A DNA stretch of 64,000 bases from Spongiibacter tropicus DSM 19543. GTDB lineage: Bacteria; Pseudomonadota; Gammaproteobacteria; Pseudomonadales; Spongiibacteraceae. Every line of letters begins with the position of its first letter. Position 1 is the stretch's first letter. The DNA lies in assembly GCF_000420325.1 (NCBI RefSeq), contig NZ_ATUS01000005.1:186001-250000 (forward strand), given 5' to 3'. The position numbers were made by a program, and so were the translations under genes. Below are positions 8,173 to 17,790 of this stretch, in pieces. The notes under the pieces are model-generated. The model did not search any database. It had not been told where the DNA came from and was given only the letters and a program-made list of their open reading frames with translations.

Positions 8173-8763
8173 ATGAGCCGCTGTGTTGATTTTTATTTTG
8201 ATGTGGGCAGTCCGGCCAGTTATCTGGCGTGGACACAACTTCCGGATATGGCCCGTAGTTTGGATGCGCGTATTAATTGGAAACCGATACTGTTGGGTGG
8301 GCTGTTCCAGGCGACAGGAAACCAATCGCCGGCGGCCAATCCGGCCAAAGGCCAGTATTTGTTTACGGACTTGAGCAGATATGCCGCGCGCTATGGTGTG
8401 GAGTTTATACTTAACCCGTATTTTCCCATCAATACACTTCGGTTGATGCGAGGCGCGGCAGGCCTGCTGGGTAGCGCAGATTTTGAAGCCTATCTAAACG
8501 CCGTGTATCCGGCACTGTGGTCAGAGGGAAAAAACCTGGGCGACGCGGATGTTCTGAATGAGGTGTTGCGTAAGGCGGGTATCGACCCTGCTGAAAACGA
8601 TGCGCTTTGCGGTTCAGAGGAGGTCAAAGAACGCTTGAAATCATTGACTGGAGAAGCCGTTTCGCGAGGTGCTTTTGGTGCACCCACGTTCTTTGTCGGC
8701 GACGAGATGTACTTTGGCCAAGACCGGCTTGAGTGGGTCGCTGCGGCCTTGGAAAAGGAATGA
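8173..8763 (+). CDS. 2-hydroxychromene-2-carboxylate isomerase-family protein
   Basis: A protein of 196 residues in the DsbA/GST-kappa-like HCCA isomerase family. The N-terminus YFDVGSPASYLAWTQLP contains the Ser that replaces the DsbA cysteine. The central FPINTLRLMRGA and the C-terminal GAFGAPTFFVGDEMYFGQDRLEW (cis-Pro region) are typical. The named enzyme isomerises a naphthalene-pathway intermediate with glutathione, but many homologues lie outside aromatic pathways and have unknown substrates. An AAAGGAG site precedes ATG 8173, and it is the second gene of the HxlR-controlled operon. No ring-cleavage genes are nearby, so a glutathione-linked role on another carbonyl or quinoid compound is possible. 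Confidence 0.9.
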   Translation: MSRCVDFYFDVGSPASYLAWTQLPDMARSLDARINWKPILLGGLFQATGNQSPAANPAKGQYLFTDLSRYAARYGVEFILNPYFPINTLRLMRGAAGLLGSADFEAYLNAVYPALWSEGKNLGDADVLNEVLRKAGIDPAENDALCGSEEVKERLKSLTGEAVSRGAFGAPTFFVGDEMYFGQDRLEWVAAALEKE

Positions 8764-8785
8764 CGGGTCGCTAAACGCGCGTTCG

Positions 8786-8806
8786 GGGAGGGCATTGCGC
8801 CCTCCC
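8786..8806. terminator. GC-rich hairpin between convergent genes
   Basis: GGGAGGGC (8786-8793) and GCCCTCCC (8799-8806) form an eight-base perfect stem with a five-base loop in the 71-base gap between the convergent isomerase gene and gcvP. No strong U-run follows on either strand, so it is a possible rather than a certain intrinsic terminator. Confidence 0.45.
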
Positions 8807-8834
8807 GTGGAGTCCAAGGCTGATAAGCCGGTGC

Positions 8835-11708
8835 TTAGCGATAGCTGTCAACCGGCGGGCAGGAGCAGATCAAATTGCGGTCGCCGTAGACATTGTCGAT
8901 GCGGTTGACCGTTGGCCAGTACTTGGCGTCTTTCAGGTAGCTGGCTGGCCAGGCGGCTTCCTCGCGGCTATATGCGCGAGTCCAGTCGTTGCCGATGACG
9001 TCGGCCTGGGTATGCGGTGCGTTGACCAGCGGGTTGTCGTCGGCGGGTAACTGACCGGCTTCGACGCGGGCAATCTCACGGCGAATGCTGATCATGGCGT
9101 CGCAGAAACGGTCAAGCTCCGCCTTGGATTCACTTTCTGTGGGCTCAATCATCAGTGTGCCGGGCACCGGGAACGACATGGTGGGCGCGTGGAAGCCATA
9201 ATCCATCAGACGTTTGGCCACGTCTTCTTCGCTGATGCCGCTGCTTTCCTTTAATGGGCGCAGGTCGATAATGCACTCGTGAGCTACGCGACCCATCTTG
9301 CCGGTGTACAGCACAGGGTAGTGTTCGCCGAGGCGTTTAGCCATGTAGTTCGCGTTGAGAATGGCAACCTCTGTGGCCCGGCGCAGGCCGCTGCCACCCA
9401 TCATGCGGATGTACATCCAGGAGATCGGCAGAATGCTGGCGCTGCCGTAGGTAGCGGCTGATACCGTGTCGTTATCGGCATTCAATCCGGCGATAGGCTG
9501 GACCGGGTGATTGGGCAGGAATGGCGCCAGGTGCGCTTTCACGCCGATGGGACCCATGCCCGGGCCGCCACCGCCGTGAGGAATACAGAAGGTTTTGTGC
9601 AGGTTCAGATGCGATACGTCGGCACCGAAATGGCCGGGGGCGGCGAGGCCCACCAGGGCGTTCATATTGGCGCCATCCACGTAGACCTGTCCGCCGTGCT
9701 GGTGAACAATGTCGCAGATCTCGCGGATACCTTCTTCAAAAACACCGTGGGTGGACGGGTAGGTCACCATCAGGGCGGCGAGTTGCTCGCTGTGCTGTTC
9801 AGCTTTGCTGCGCAGGTCGTCGATGTCGACGTTACCCAGCTTGTCACAGTTGACGATAACCACGCGCATGCTTGCCATTGCTGCTGATGCCGGGTTGGTG
9901 CCGTGGGCAGAGCTGGGAATCAGGCAGATGTCACGCTGCACGTCGCCGCGACTTTCGTGGTAGCGGCGAATCGCCAGCAGCCCGGCGTACTCACCCTGTG
10001 AGCCGGCATTGGGCTGCATGGAGAATTTGTCGTAGCCGGTACATTCCACCAGTTGTTTTTCCAGCTCATCGACTAACTGCAGGTAACCCTGAATCTGCGA
10101 TACCGGCGCGAAGGGGTGGATGTTTCCCAGCGTCGGCCAGGTGACCGGAATCATTTCGCTGGTGGCGTTGAGTTTCATGGTGCAGGAGCCCAGCGCAATC
10201 ATCGAGTGATTCAGTGCGATGTCGCGACGTTCCAGTCGCGCCATGTAGCGCAGCATCTCGGTTTCTGAGTGATAGCTGTTGAACACCGGATGGCTGAGAA
10301 TTTCGCTGTGGCGCTGCAAGTCTTCGGGGATGCCCGGCAGAGCGGCCAGTTCGGCATCCAGTGCGTCGATATCAGGCAGCGGCTGGCCGTCGGCGAACAG
10401 CGACCAGAGGGCCTGCAAGTCGTCACGAGTGGTGGTTTCGTCCAGGCTGATGCCCAGTGAGTCACCGTTGCGGCGGAGGTTGATCAGTTGCGCTTCGGCG
10501 GCATCGGCGATGGCGCCGGCTTTGCCTTGCGCATCGACACTGAGTGTGTCGAAGAACTGCTCATTGCTTGAATAGCCCAGTTGCTTGAGGCCCGCTGCCA
10601 GAATGCCGGTCATGCGGTTGGTGCGCAGGGCAATGCGGCGGAGGCCCTCGGGGCCGTGATAAATCGCGTAGAACACGGCCATGATGGCCAGCAGTGCCTG
10701 CGAGGTACAGATATTCGAGGTCGCCTTTTCACGGCGGATATGCTGCTCGCGGGTTTGCATCGCCATGCGCAGGGCGGGCTTGCTACGGCTGTCGACGGAG
10801 ACACCGATAATACGGCCGGGCACCGAGCGCTTGTGCTTGTCTTTGGTGGCAAAGAACGCGGCGTGCGGGCCACCAAAACCCATCGGCACGCCAAAGCGCT
10901 GGGCGCTGCCCACGACAATGTCGGCACCCAGCTCGCCGGGAGGGGTCAGCAATACGAGGCTGAGTAGATCGGCAGCGACCACGCTCAGGCAATCCTTCTG
11001 TTGTGCGGTCTGGCAGAGTGCGCGCAGGTCGCGCAACTCGCCGCCGGTTTGAGGGTACTGCACCAGTACACCGAAACATTCGGTATTTTCCAGTTCGCTG
11101 AAGGCGTCGCCGACGTGAATGTCCAGTCCGAGGGCGTCAGCGCGGGTTTTCAGTACGGCGAGAGTCTGCGGATGGCATTGGGCATCCACAAAAAAGACGT
11201 CGCTCTTGTTTTTGCGGGCCGCGCGCTTGCACATGGCCATGGCTTCGGCAGCGGCTGTGGCCTCGTCCAGCAGCGAGGCGTTGGCCAAATCCAGTCCGGT
11301 CAGGTCAATAACCATCTGCTGGAAGTTCAGCAGGGCTTCCAGGCGCCCTTGGGCAATCTCTGGCTGATAGGGTGTGTAGGCGGTATACCAGCCCGGGTTT
11401 TCCAGCACATTGCGCAGAATGACCTTGGGGGTGTGAGTGCCGTAGTACCCCATACCGATAAACGAGCGGGCAATCTGATTTTTGCCGGCGATGGCGGCCA
11501 GCTCGCTCAGCGCATCGTGTTCACTGACACCGTCTGGCAGCGGCAGTGAATCGCGAAGAATACTGGCGGGCACGGTCTCTCTGATCAGTGCGTCCAACGA
11601 TGGCGCGCCGAGCTGGTGAAGCATGGCGGAGACCTGCTCGTTGCCGGGTCCGATATGGCGCTGCGTGAATTCGCTGGCGTCGCTGAATTGAGAGAGGGTG
11701 TGTTTCAT
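8835..11708 (-). CDS. gcvP: Glycine dehydrogenase (decarboxylating), P protein
   Basis: A full-length, single-chain P protein of 957 residues, homologous to E. coli GcvP. It uses PLP to decarboxylate glycine and passes the aminomethyl group to lipoyl-GcvH in the cytosolic glycine cleavage complex. The PLP-binding lysine is K705 in [20 protein letters not shown]. The N-terminal half keeps the inactive P1-like fold ([21 protein letters not shown]). ATG 11708 gives the usual FxxRHIGPG start. gcvT and gcvH are not within 20 kb, so the gene is separated from its partners here. I see no glycine-riboswitch-like leader in the 243 bases upstream, only AT-rich promoter-like sequence. Confidence 0.97.
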   Translation of the reverse strand: MKHTLSQFSDASEFTQRHIGPGNEQVSAMLHQLGAPSLDALIRETVPASILRDSLPLPDGVSEHDALSELAAIAGKNQIARSFIGMGYYGTHTPKVILRNVLENPGWYTAYTPYQPEIAQGRLEALLNFQQMVIDLTGLDLANASLLDEATAAAEAMAMCKRAARKNKSDVFFVDAQCHPQTLAVLKTRADALGLDIHVGDAFSELENTECFGVLVQYPQTGGELRDLRALCQTAQQKDCLSVVAADLLSLVLLTPPGELGADIVVGSAQRFGVPMGFGGPHAAFFATKDKHKRSVPGRIIGVSVDSRSKPALRMAMQTREQHIRREKATSNICTSQALLAIMAVFYAIYHGPEGLRRIALRTNRMTGILAAGLKQLGYSSNEQFFDTLSVDAQGKAGAIADAAEAQLINLRRNGDSLGISLDETTTRDDLQALWSLFADGQPLPDIDALDAELAALPGIPEDLQRHSEILSHPVFNSYHSETEMLRYMARLERRDIALNHSMIALGSCTMKLNATSEMIPVTWPTLGNIHPFAPVSQIQGYLQLVDELEKQLVECTGYDKFSMQPNAGSQGEYAGLLAIRRYHESRGDVQRDICLIPSSAHGTNPASAAMASMRVVIVNCDKLGNVDIDDLRSKAEQHSEQLAALMVTYPSTHGVFEEGIREICDIVHQHGGQVYVDGANMNALVGLAAPGHFGADVSHLNLHKTFCIPHGGGGPGMGPIGVKAHLAPFLPNHPVQPIAGLNADNDTVSAATYGSASILPISWMYIRMMGGSGLRRATEVAILNANYMAKRLGEHYPVLYTGKMGRVAHECIIDLRPLKESSGISEEDVAKRLMDYGFHAPTMSFPVPGTLMIEPTESESKAELDRFCDAMISIRREIARVEAGQLPADDNPLVNAPHTQADVIGNDWTRAYSREEAAWPASYLKDAKYWPTVNRIDNVYGDRNLICSCPPVDSYR

Positions 11709-11951
11709 AGCTGAGCGCGGCCTGAGTAGAGTAAAAAACGGCGCTATTAAAGCACATTACAGGCCACATTTCGTCGGCATTAATGCGCCAGGAACGCATA
11801 TTTTCAGGCTTTATCGGTTCATTTCGCTAACTTATCCGCTTCTGTGTGCAAGATTTCATTTGAGGGGGTCGCGTGCCTTAGGGATTTCGTTATAAGATTG
11901 AAAAATCAGTGCTAAACGCCAGTATAACCGCCGCCGGAAACGGAACATTCT

Positions 11952-13028
11952 ATGTCTTTTCGCCTTTCTCTTTTGCCTCTTGCCGCCGCAGTGATGTGTA
12001 CGGCGTGCTCGTTGACCCCTGTTCAGTCGTCTGGACAGGTTGCGCCGGAAGCGGTGCCCGATGGCGAGCGCATGGCATCGCTGGAAACCGCCCTGGCCGA
12101 TGCATTGATTCAGATAGAAAAGTTAAAGGCGCGCAGTGAACAGGATGGCGGTCTGCCTGCCATGCCGCCGAACGCCCAGACGGGCGCGTGCTATGCGCGT
12201 ATGCTGACGCCGCCGAAATATATCGACCGCCGGGCCAGTCGTATTGTTAAAGAGGCGACCGAGCGTCTGGAAATGCAGCCTGCGCGAACGGAGTGGCAGG
12301 AAGAGCAAGTGGTTGTCAGCGAGGCCTATACCAAGCTGGAGCTGGTGCCCGCGACCTATAAGTGGGTAGAGGAGCGCACCGAAGTGCTCCCCGCCAAGCA
12401 ACGTCAGGAGCTGGTGCGCCCTGCCGAGTATGAGAGCCGCGAAGAAAAAATTCTGGTGAAACCGGCAGAGTGGGTATGGCGTCCGGGTCGCGGTGAGCTG
12501 GAAAAGATCGATGAGGAAACCGGCGAGATTCTCCATCAGGTAGAAATCCCCGCAAAATACCGCACAGTAGAACGGCAGGTATTGGTGTCGCCTCCGGAAT
12601 ACCGCACCATTCATGAGCCCGCCGTGTTCGAAACCGTGCGCAAGCGCGTTGTCGATCAACCGGAACACACCGTGGAAGTCAAAGTACCCGCGGTGTACAA
12701 AACCGTGAAAGTGCAGAAGGTGGTGGAGCCCGCCAAGCTGATTCGTGTGCCGGTACCCGCAGAGTACGAGGAATATAGCTATCGCGAAAAAATTGCCGAC
12801 GAGGAGCTGGTCTGGCGTCAAATTCCCTGCAAGCGTGACCTGGACGACGACAAACTGCTTCGCCAGGTACAAAAACAGCTTAACGAGCGCGGCTTCGACG
12901 CGGGCTATGCTGACGGTATTCTAGGCAAGCGCACCGAGGCGGCCATTCATGCCTTCCAACAAAAGCAGGGACTGGCAACCGGGCGTCTCTCGGTTGAAAC
13001 CATTCAATCACTGGGCATTGCGTTCTGA
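11952..13028 (+). CDS. Lipoprotein with tandem beta-repeats and a peptidoglycan-binding domain
   Basis: A protein of 358 residues. A signal peptide ends at CTAC with C19 as the likely lipidated cysteine, followed by a short coiled segment (residues 40-62). Residues about 90-280 are built of repeats of 20-25 residues around P-A-x-[YWF]-x-x-V-x-x-x-V, for example VPATYKWVEERTEVLPA, IPAKYRTVERQVLV and VPAVYKTVKVQKVVEPA. The C-terminal 60 residues (LLRQVQKQLNERGFDAG, then YADGILGKRTEAAIHAFQQ) are a PG_binding_1 domain. It should sit in the envelope and clamp onto the cell wall. I do not recognise a characterised homologue; the repeat part has no enzymatic motif. Confidence 0.85.
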   Translation: MSFRLSLLPLAAAVMCTACSLTPVQSSGQVAPEAVPDGERMASLETALADALIQIEKLKARSEQDGGLPAMPPNAQTGACYARMLTPPKYIDRRASRIVKEATERLEMQPARTEWQEEQVVVSEAYTKLELVPATYKWVEERTEVLPAKQRQELVRPAEYESREEKILVKPAEWVWRPGRGELEKIDEETGEILHQVEIPAKYRTVERQVLVSPPEYRTIHEPAVFETVRKRVVDQPEHTVEVKVPAVYKTVKVQKVVEPAKLIRVPVPAEYEEYSYREKIADEELVWRQIPCKRDLDDDKLLRQVQKQLNERGFDAGYADGILGKRTEAAIHAFQQKQGLATGRLSVETIQSLGIAF

Positions 13029-13082
13029 TAGCGGCGCGGGTGTTGGCTTGCTCCCAACCTCGCGCCAACGCAGAATGCGGCC

Positions 13083-13709
13083 ATGGACGCATTTTCTGAA
13101 TTGCTGAGCGAGGTGCGGCATTGCCGCCTTTGCGAAGCGCATCTGCCACTGGGGCCTCGCCCCGTTGTTCAACTCAGTGCTGACGCCCGATTGCTGATCA
13201 TCGGGCAAGCGCCGGGTACGCGCGTGCATGCGTCCGGCAAACCCTGGGATGACCCCTCGGGTGACCGCCTTCGCGGTTGGCTGCAGATGGACCGGCAGCG
13301 TTTTTACCACGATCCTCAGCTTGGCATTATGCCGATGGGCTTTTGCTACCCCGGTAAAGGGCGCAGTGGTGATTTGCCGCCCCGGCCAGAGTGTGCGCCC
13401 ACTTGGCATCAGCGTTTGCGTGAGCATATGCCGAACATCGCGCTCACCCTGCTGATTGGGCAGTACGCCCAGCGCTATTATCTGCCGGATGTCAAAAAAG
13501 GCGGAAAGCCGCTTTCGCTGACCGATCGGGTGCGGAATCAGCCATTGGACGGCGATTTTCTGTGCCTGCCGCATCCCTCGCCACGCAATATTCGCTGGTT
13601 TCGTCAAAATGCCTGGTTTGATGACGAGATCGTGCCCGCTTTGCAGTCGCGCCTGTGCGGGATACTTGATCCCTACCTTCCCGTTACCGAGATTTCTCCT
13701 GATGACTAA
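13083..13709 (+). CDS. Uracil-DNA glycosylase-superfamily protein
   Basis: A protein of 208 residues with an N-terminal CRLC pair and a UDG-like fold: LLIIGQAPGTRVHASGKPWDDPSGDRLRGWL as motif 1, and LPHPSPRNIRW as the motif with the catalytic-loop histidine. Proteins of this type are annotated as uracil-DNA glycosylase family (UDG-like), but the activity of this subgroup is not established, and the motif-1 residues differ from the GQDPYHG of true Ung, which is encoded separately at 54231. Its stop overlaps the start of the Nudix gene by eight bases, so the two are translationally linked; both could serve nucleotide or DNA sanitation. Confidence 0.8.
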   Translation: MDAFSELLSEVRHCRLCEAHLPLGPRPVVQLSADARLLIIGQAPGTRVHASGKPWDDPSGDRLRGWLQMDRQRFYHDPQLGIMPMGFCYPGKGRSGDLPPRPECAPTWHQRLREHMPNIALTLLIGQYAQRYYLPDVKKGGKPLSLTDRVRNQPLDGDFLCLPHPSPRNIRWFRQNAWFDDEIVPALQSRLCGILDPYLPVTEISPDD

Positions 13710-14301
13710 ATCGATTGGCCCCTGGCTTCAGCATAGCCGTGACACGGTGTACGAAAACCCCTGGTTGCGACTGGAGCACCACAGTGTCACCACGCCGGGC
13801 AAGACCGAGGGTATTTACGGCAAAGTCTGCTTTAAAAATACGGCAGTTGGCGTGGTGCCGCTGGATGACGACGGCTATACCTATTTGGTGGGGCAGCATC
13901 GCTATCCGCTGGATAGCTATAGCTGGGAAATTCCCGAGGGCGGCGCGCCACTGGGCACATCCCCTGCGGATACCGCCAGGCGTGAATTGGCAGAGGAAAC
14001 CGGCCTGCGCTGCGCGGCGCTGTATCACTACGCTCAGCTGCACACCAGCAATTCCTGCACCGATGAAGTCGCCGATGTATTTCTGGCATTGGAGCTGACG
14101 CCGGGAGAGACTGCGCCGGAAGAGACCGAGGATTTGCAAGTGCGTCGTCTGCCGCTGGGTGAAGCGGTGGAGATGGCGATGTGTGGGGAGATCACCGATG
14201 CCTTGAGCGTAGCGGCACTGCTTAAATTGCGGCTTTTGCTTGATCGGCATCGCGGCGATCTGCAGTCAGTGATTGCCGCAATGAAAAGCTGTCCTGATTG
14301 A
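13702..14301 (+). CDS. Nudix hydrolase, ADP-ribose/ADP-sugar pyrophosphatase-like
   Basis: A cytosolic protein of 199 residues. The Nudix box spans GGAPLGTSPADTARRELAEETGL (about residues 80-102) and fits G-x5-E-x7-REUxEExGU except that the first glutamate position is changed by the family's variable spacing. The upstream WEIPEG segment and the GQHRYPLDSYSWEIP stretch are typical of ADP-ribose pyrophosphatases (NudF/YffH-like). The ATG at 13702 lies inside the end of the upstream UDG-like gene. Likely substrates are ADP-ribose or sugar nucleotides; the precise one cannot be read from sequence. Confidence 0.85.
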   Translation: MTKSIGPWLQHSRDTVYENPWLRLEHHSVTTPGKTEGIYGKVCFKNTAVGVVPLDDDGYTYLVGQHRYPLDSYSWEIPEGGAPLGTSPADTARRELAEETGLRCAALYHYAQLHTSNSCTDEVADVFLALELTPGETAPEETEDLQVRRLPLGEAVEMAMCGEITDALSVAALLKLRLLLDRHRGDLQSVIAAMKSCPD

Positions 14302-14382
14302 ACACTGGCGCAAGTCGGCGTACTAAACGTAGTGTGTCAGGACAGACAAACAGGTGCTGGGGAAATTAGAGGAGAACAGATT

Positions 14383-14958
14383 ATGCCGTATCGCCAATGG
14401 CTGGGGATTTGGGTATTGCTGGTGACATTGCTGCCGCTTTCGGCGACCGCCGAAGAGGGCGCCGATGCCCAGAATGAGGGCTTCAGCAAAGAGCAGGTCA
14501 TGGAAAAAGCGGGGGCTTTCTTCGGTGAAACGAGCAAGGGCTTGGCGAGCGCCATAGAGAAAGTCTTTGAGGAACAGGGCGAGCCCAATGCCATCGTGGT
14601 GGGCGAGGAAGTGTCGGCGGCCATTGTGGTGGGTTTGCGCTACGGGCGGGGTGAGCTGCAAATGCTCGACGGTGAGACGCGGGCAATTTTCTGGCAGGGG
14701 CCGTCAGTGGGCTTTGATATGGGTGGCAACGCCTCGAAAGTTTTTACGCTGATCTACAATCTGGACGACGCCGAAACCCTGTATCAGCGCTTCCCCGGCG
14801 TTGAAGGCAGTGTGTATTACGCTGCCGGGGTAGGCGTGAACTATCTGCGCAGTGGCGACACGGTCGTCGCGCCGATTCGTACCGGGGTAGGCCTGCGAAC
14901 TGGCGCCAATGTGGGCTACCTGCAATTCACCAAGGAAGCTTCCTGGAATCCCTTCTAA
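14383..14958 (+). CDS. DUF1134 periplasmic protein (EipA-like)
   Basis: A protein of 191 residues with a cleavable signal peptide (hydrophobic residues 7-20, cleavage near SATAEE). The mature part has the DUF1134 signature: GPSVGFDMGGNASKVFTLIYNL, YQRFPGVEGSVYYAAGVGVNY and APIRTGVGLRTGANVGYL. Family members are small periplasmic beta-rich proteins; alphaproteobacterial homologues (EipA) affect envelope integrity. ATG 14383 was chosen because AGAGGAGAACAG precedes it. It ends in front of a strong hairpin shared with the convergent esterase gene. Confidence 0.87.
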   Translation: MPYRQWLGIWVLLVTLLPLSATAEEGADAQNEGFSKEQVMEKAGAFFGETSKGLASAIEKVFEEQGEPNAIVVGEEVSAAIVVGLRYGRGELQMLDGETRAIFWQGPSVGFDMGGNASKVFTLIYNLDDAETLYQRFPGVEGSVYYAAGVGVNYLRSGDTVVAPIRTGVGLRTGANVGYLQFTKEASWNPF

Positions 14959-14961
14959 TTG

Positions 14962-14990
14962 ACCCAGCCCGGCGTTATGCCGGGCTGGGT
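14962..14990. terminator. Bidirectional terminator-like hairpin overlapping the esterase stop codon
   Basis: ACCCAGCCCGGC (14962-14973) and GCCGGGCTGGGT (14979-14990) pair perfectly over 12 bases with a GTTAT loop. It begins four bases after the DUF1134 stop. The esterase stop codon on the other strand (14975-14977) is in the loop, and its last codons form the right arm. The U-run is poor, so termination strength is uncertain. Confidence 0.65.
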
Positions 14991-16297
14991 TCGCCTTCCT
15001 CGTTGTCGTTATTCCGGTTGTCGCTATCACTGCTGCTTGTGTTGCTGTTGTCGCTAGTCAGGCTGACCTTTTCGCCCAGGTACTGCTGGTGAAGCACGTA
15101 GCAGTAGTCACAGAGTGCGTTGACGACCAGTTGGCTGCGCAGTGAAATCACCAGCTCAAAAGCGTGCTGAGCGCCGGGTAGTTCCGCATAGCCGACGCCT
15201 TGTTTCGAGACGGCCTTCAGCATGTGGTAAAGCTCTCGGGATTCCTTGACGGGCACCAGCGTGTCGGCGTCGCCATGAATAATCAGGAACGGCGGTGCAT
15301 CGCCATTCACCCATGACACCGGTGACGCGCGCTCCCAGAGTTCCGGATCTTCACTGCGCGTTTTCTTGACGACGCGTTCAGCCAGCCATTGTTCCAGACC
15401 TTCGTTGTGGCGCTGATGCTTGCTGTTCAGGAAGTCGTAAACCCCATAGAAGGGAATACAGCCCTGCACCCGCGTGTCGCGGTGCTCAAAGCCGGGCTGA
15501 AAACAGTCCGCATTGGCGCTGAGGGCCAGCAGACTGCTCAGGTGCCCGCCTGCCGAGCCACCGGTGGCAACGATAAAGTCGGGGTCGCCACCGTAGTCGG
15601 CAATATGATCTTTCACCCACAGCAGGGCGCGCTTGCAGTCGATAATGTGGTCGGGGAAGGTGGCGCCCGGGCTGAGGCGGTATTGGACGGCAACACAGAT
15701 CCAGCCGTTCAGCGCCAGTTGCGTCATCAGCGGCAGGCCCTGTTGCTCCTTGCTGCCGAGATTCTGCATCCAGGCGCCGCCGTGAATCTGCAACAGCACC
15801 GGCGCGTTTTTCGGGTAGTCGCGGCGCTGGTAGATGTCTAGGTGTAAATCTCGGCCGTCGACCTTGCAGTAGGGAACATTGCGATGAAGTTTCAGGCGCG
15901 GGTGTTTGAAGGCCACCGGATTACGTAGGCGTTCGAAGTCCGGCGTGTAATGCAGGATGTCGTCCGGGGTGTCGGGGTAGGTTTCGCTGTCCAGCGCTTC
16001 ACAGATAGCGCCACGCATTACCGGCTCTGCATTGGCTGACTGGAAATAGAAGCGCGCCAGCGCCAGCCAACTCAGCATGGCAATCAGCAGGCCGAGACTG
16101 TCAGCCAAGCCCTCCAACTCGCCGAAGGTGACAATACCCAGCGTCAGAACGACGTTGATAGCAATGATGTGCAGCCCCAGCTCACCCGCCAGCATTCCGA
16201 AGATAAAGCTGATAATCCCCATCATCTCCGGCTTGCCTTTCCAGGGGTGGTAAGCATTCCAGCTCAGCCAGGCCCAGAACAGTGATAGCAGCAACAT
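14975..16297 (-). CDS. Membrane-anchored alpha/beta hydrolase (HSL/BD-FAE-like esterase)
   Basis: A protein of 440 residues. The first about 90 residues hold three hydrophobic helices, including one in MMGIISFIFGMLAGELGL and one in ADSLGLLIAMLSWLALARF, so the catalytic domain is tied to the membrane. The hydrolase domain has the oxyanion motif HGGAW, the nucleophile serine in GGSAGGH, and the late D and H in HGDADTLVP and PGAQHAFEL. It resembles carboxylesterases of the hormone-sensitive lipase type. A tail of about 30 residues is rich in S, N, D and E. Only 12 bases separate it from greB upstream, so it is probably co-transcribed with it. Substrate unknown. Confidence 0.85.
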   Translation of the reverse strand: MLLLSLFWAWLSWNAYHPWKGKPEMMGIISFIFGMLAGELGLHIIAINVVLTLGIVTFGELEGLADSLGLLIAMLSWLALARFYFQSANAEPVMRGAICEALDSETYPDTPDDILHYTPDFERLRNPVAFKHPRLKLHRNVPYCKVDGRDLHLDIYQRRDYPKNAPVLLQIHGGAWMQNLGSKEQQGLPLMTQLALNGWICVAVQYRLSPGATFPDHIIDCKRALLWVKDHIADYGGDPDFIVATGGSAGGHLSSLLALSANADCFQPGFEHRDTRVQGCIPFYGVYDFLNSKHQRHNEGLEQWLAERVVKKTRSEDPELWERASPVSWVNGDAPPFLIIHGDADTLVPVKESRELYHMLKAVSKQGVGYAELPGAQHAFELVISLRSQLVVNALCDYCYVLHQQYLGEKVSLTSDNSNTSSSDSDNRNNDNEEGEPSPA

Positions 16298-16309
16298 AGC
16301 CCGTTCTCC

Positions 16310-16828
16310 TTATGTGTTGGTGTCCGGCTTATCGCCGTAGTGAATCGCGCAGACGTAGTAGCATTTTTCGCCGGTGGGCGTGCTAACAAGCACTTCGTCA
16401 TCCAGCCGCTTTCCCAGCATGGCACGAGCCAGTGGGGCGTCCATCGATAGCTTGCCGCTGGCCAGGTCAAATTCATCGGGACCGACAATCCGGTAGCAAG
16501 TCTCTTCGCCGTCGTCGTCTTCCAGTGTGACCCAGGCGCCGAAGAAAATCTTGTCACGGTCGCTGGGGAGGGTGTCGACCACCTTCAGTTCGTCTAGGCG
16601 TTTGCCGAGAAAGCGCACCCGGCTGTCGATTTCCCGCAGGCGTTTCTTGCCGTAGATATAATCGCCGTTTTCAGAGCGGTCGCCATTCTTGGCTGCTTCG
16701 TGCACCGCAGCGGTCACCTGGGGGCGTTCGACCTTCCAGAGTTGCCTGAGTTCTTCTCGCAGCGCACGCTCGCCTTCGGGCGTAATATAGCGAGACCCTC
16801 GGGCGCGGGGAGGGCGGTAGCGGCTCAT
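16310..16828 (-). CDS. greB: Transcription elongation factor GreB
   Basis: A protein of 172 residues. GreB stimulates RNA polymerase to cleave backtracked transcripts. The N-terminal coiled coil has its acidic tip at GDRSENGDYIYGKKRLREID, and the C-terminal FKBP-like domain runs from VTLEDDDGEETCYRIVG to LVSTPTGEKCYYV. The GSRYITPEG start and the length fit GreB better than GreA. The ATG 16828 start gives MSRYRPPR. It lies divergent from the M23 peptidase gene, with 111 bases between. Confidence 0.95.
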   Translation of the reverse strand: MSRYRPPRARGSRYITPEGERALREELRQLWKVERPQVTAAVHEAAKNGDRSENGDYIYGKKRLREIDSRVRFLGKRLDELKVVDTLPSDRDKIFFGAWVTLEDDDGEETCYRIVGPDEFDLASGKLSMDAPLARAMLGKRLDDEVLVSTPTGEKCYYVCAIHYGDKPDTNT

Positions 16829-16939
16829 GGGTGCAACAATCCTCAGGACGAAATAGCTGAACGGCGGATCATATCGCGATATGGTATCGGCGATGAATAG
16901 GGGGCAACGATTTGCAGCCCCGCGAGAAGGGAGTGAAAG

Positions 16940-17749
16940 ATGCGAGGTTTTATCACGCTGGCGGTACTGGTGTTGTCGGTATCGGCTCAGGCGGTGGAGC
17001 TGAATGGCTCATTGATTCAGGGTGGAATGATCTGGGGGAAGGTTGAGCCGGGTAGCCGTGTGGAACTCGGGAAATACACGGTGGCTGTCGCCGATAACGG
17101 GGTGTTCGCGGCGGGCTTTGACCGCGATGCGCCGGCGTCTGTGCCACTGAAAATCTGCCGGGGTGATGCCTGTCAGACGCAAATGCTGTCTATCGAGCAG
17201 CGTGAATACGCGATTCAGCGCGTCAATGGCGTTCCCCAGAAAACCGTGACACCACCGGCGGATGTGTTGGAGCGCATTCGCCGCGAGGCCGCGCTGGTGC
17301 GCAAGGCGCGTCAGCACTATGAGCCCCGTCAGGATTTTACCGGTGACTTCGTATGGCCGCTGAGTGGGCCGGTAACGGGTGTTTTCGGCAGTCAGCGTGT
17401 CTATAATGGCACGCCCGGCCGGCCCCACTACGGTGTGGATGTGGCTAGACCAACCGGCACCGTGGTCACCGCGCCGATGAGTGGTCTGGTGACGCTGGTT
17501 CACGACGAGATGTTTTATTCCGGTGGGACGCTGATTATTGATCACGGCCAGGGGATTTCCTCGACTTTCATTCACCTCAGCAAAGTGCTGGTGAACGAGG
17601 GCGACGAAATTGCGCAGGGACAGGCGATTGCCGAAGTCGGCGCCACCGGCCGCGCAACGGGGCCACATCTCGACTGGCGACTGAACTGGTTTGGCCAGCG
17701 TCTGGATCCGCAGTTGCTGGTCGGTGAAATGCCCGAGATGTCGCAGTAA
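16940..17749 (+). CDS. M23-family (LytM) metallopeptidase
   Basis: A protein of 269 residues with a signal peptide (residues 1-18, cut near AQA-VE), a beta-rich N-terminal domain, then a LytM domain from about residue 130. The Zn ligands are visible: H and D in PHYGVDVARPTGT, and the H pair in STFIHLS and GPHLDWRLNW. These enzymes cut peptidoglycan cross-links in the periplasm. All ligands seem present, so it should be active rather than an EnvC-type activator. ATG 16940 follows GAGAAGGGAGTG. Confidence 0.93.
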   Translation: MRGFITLAVLVLSVSAQAVELNGSLIQGGMIWGKVEPGSRVELGKYTVAVADNGVFAAGFDRDAPASVPLKICRGDACQTQMLSIEQREYAIQRVNGVPQKTVTPPADVLERIRREAALVRKARQHYEPRQDFTGDFVWPLSGPVTGVFGSQRVYNGTPGRPHYGVDVARPTGTVVTAPMSGLVTLVHDEMFYSGGTLIIDHGQGISSTFIHLSKVLVNEGDEIAQGQAIAEVGATGRATGPHLDWRLNWFGQRLDPQLLVGEMPEMSQ

Positions 17750-17790
17750 TAGTCTGCTGCGGCGCTGAACAATGAATTTGAGTACATGTA

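Noticed and set aside
11709-11951. Possible glycine riboswitch before gcvP
   Set aside because: I could not see the tandem aptamer core in this 243-base gap on either strand.
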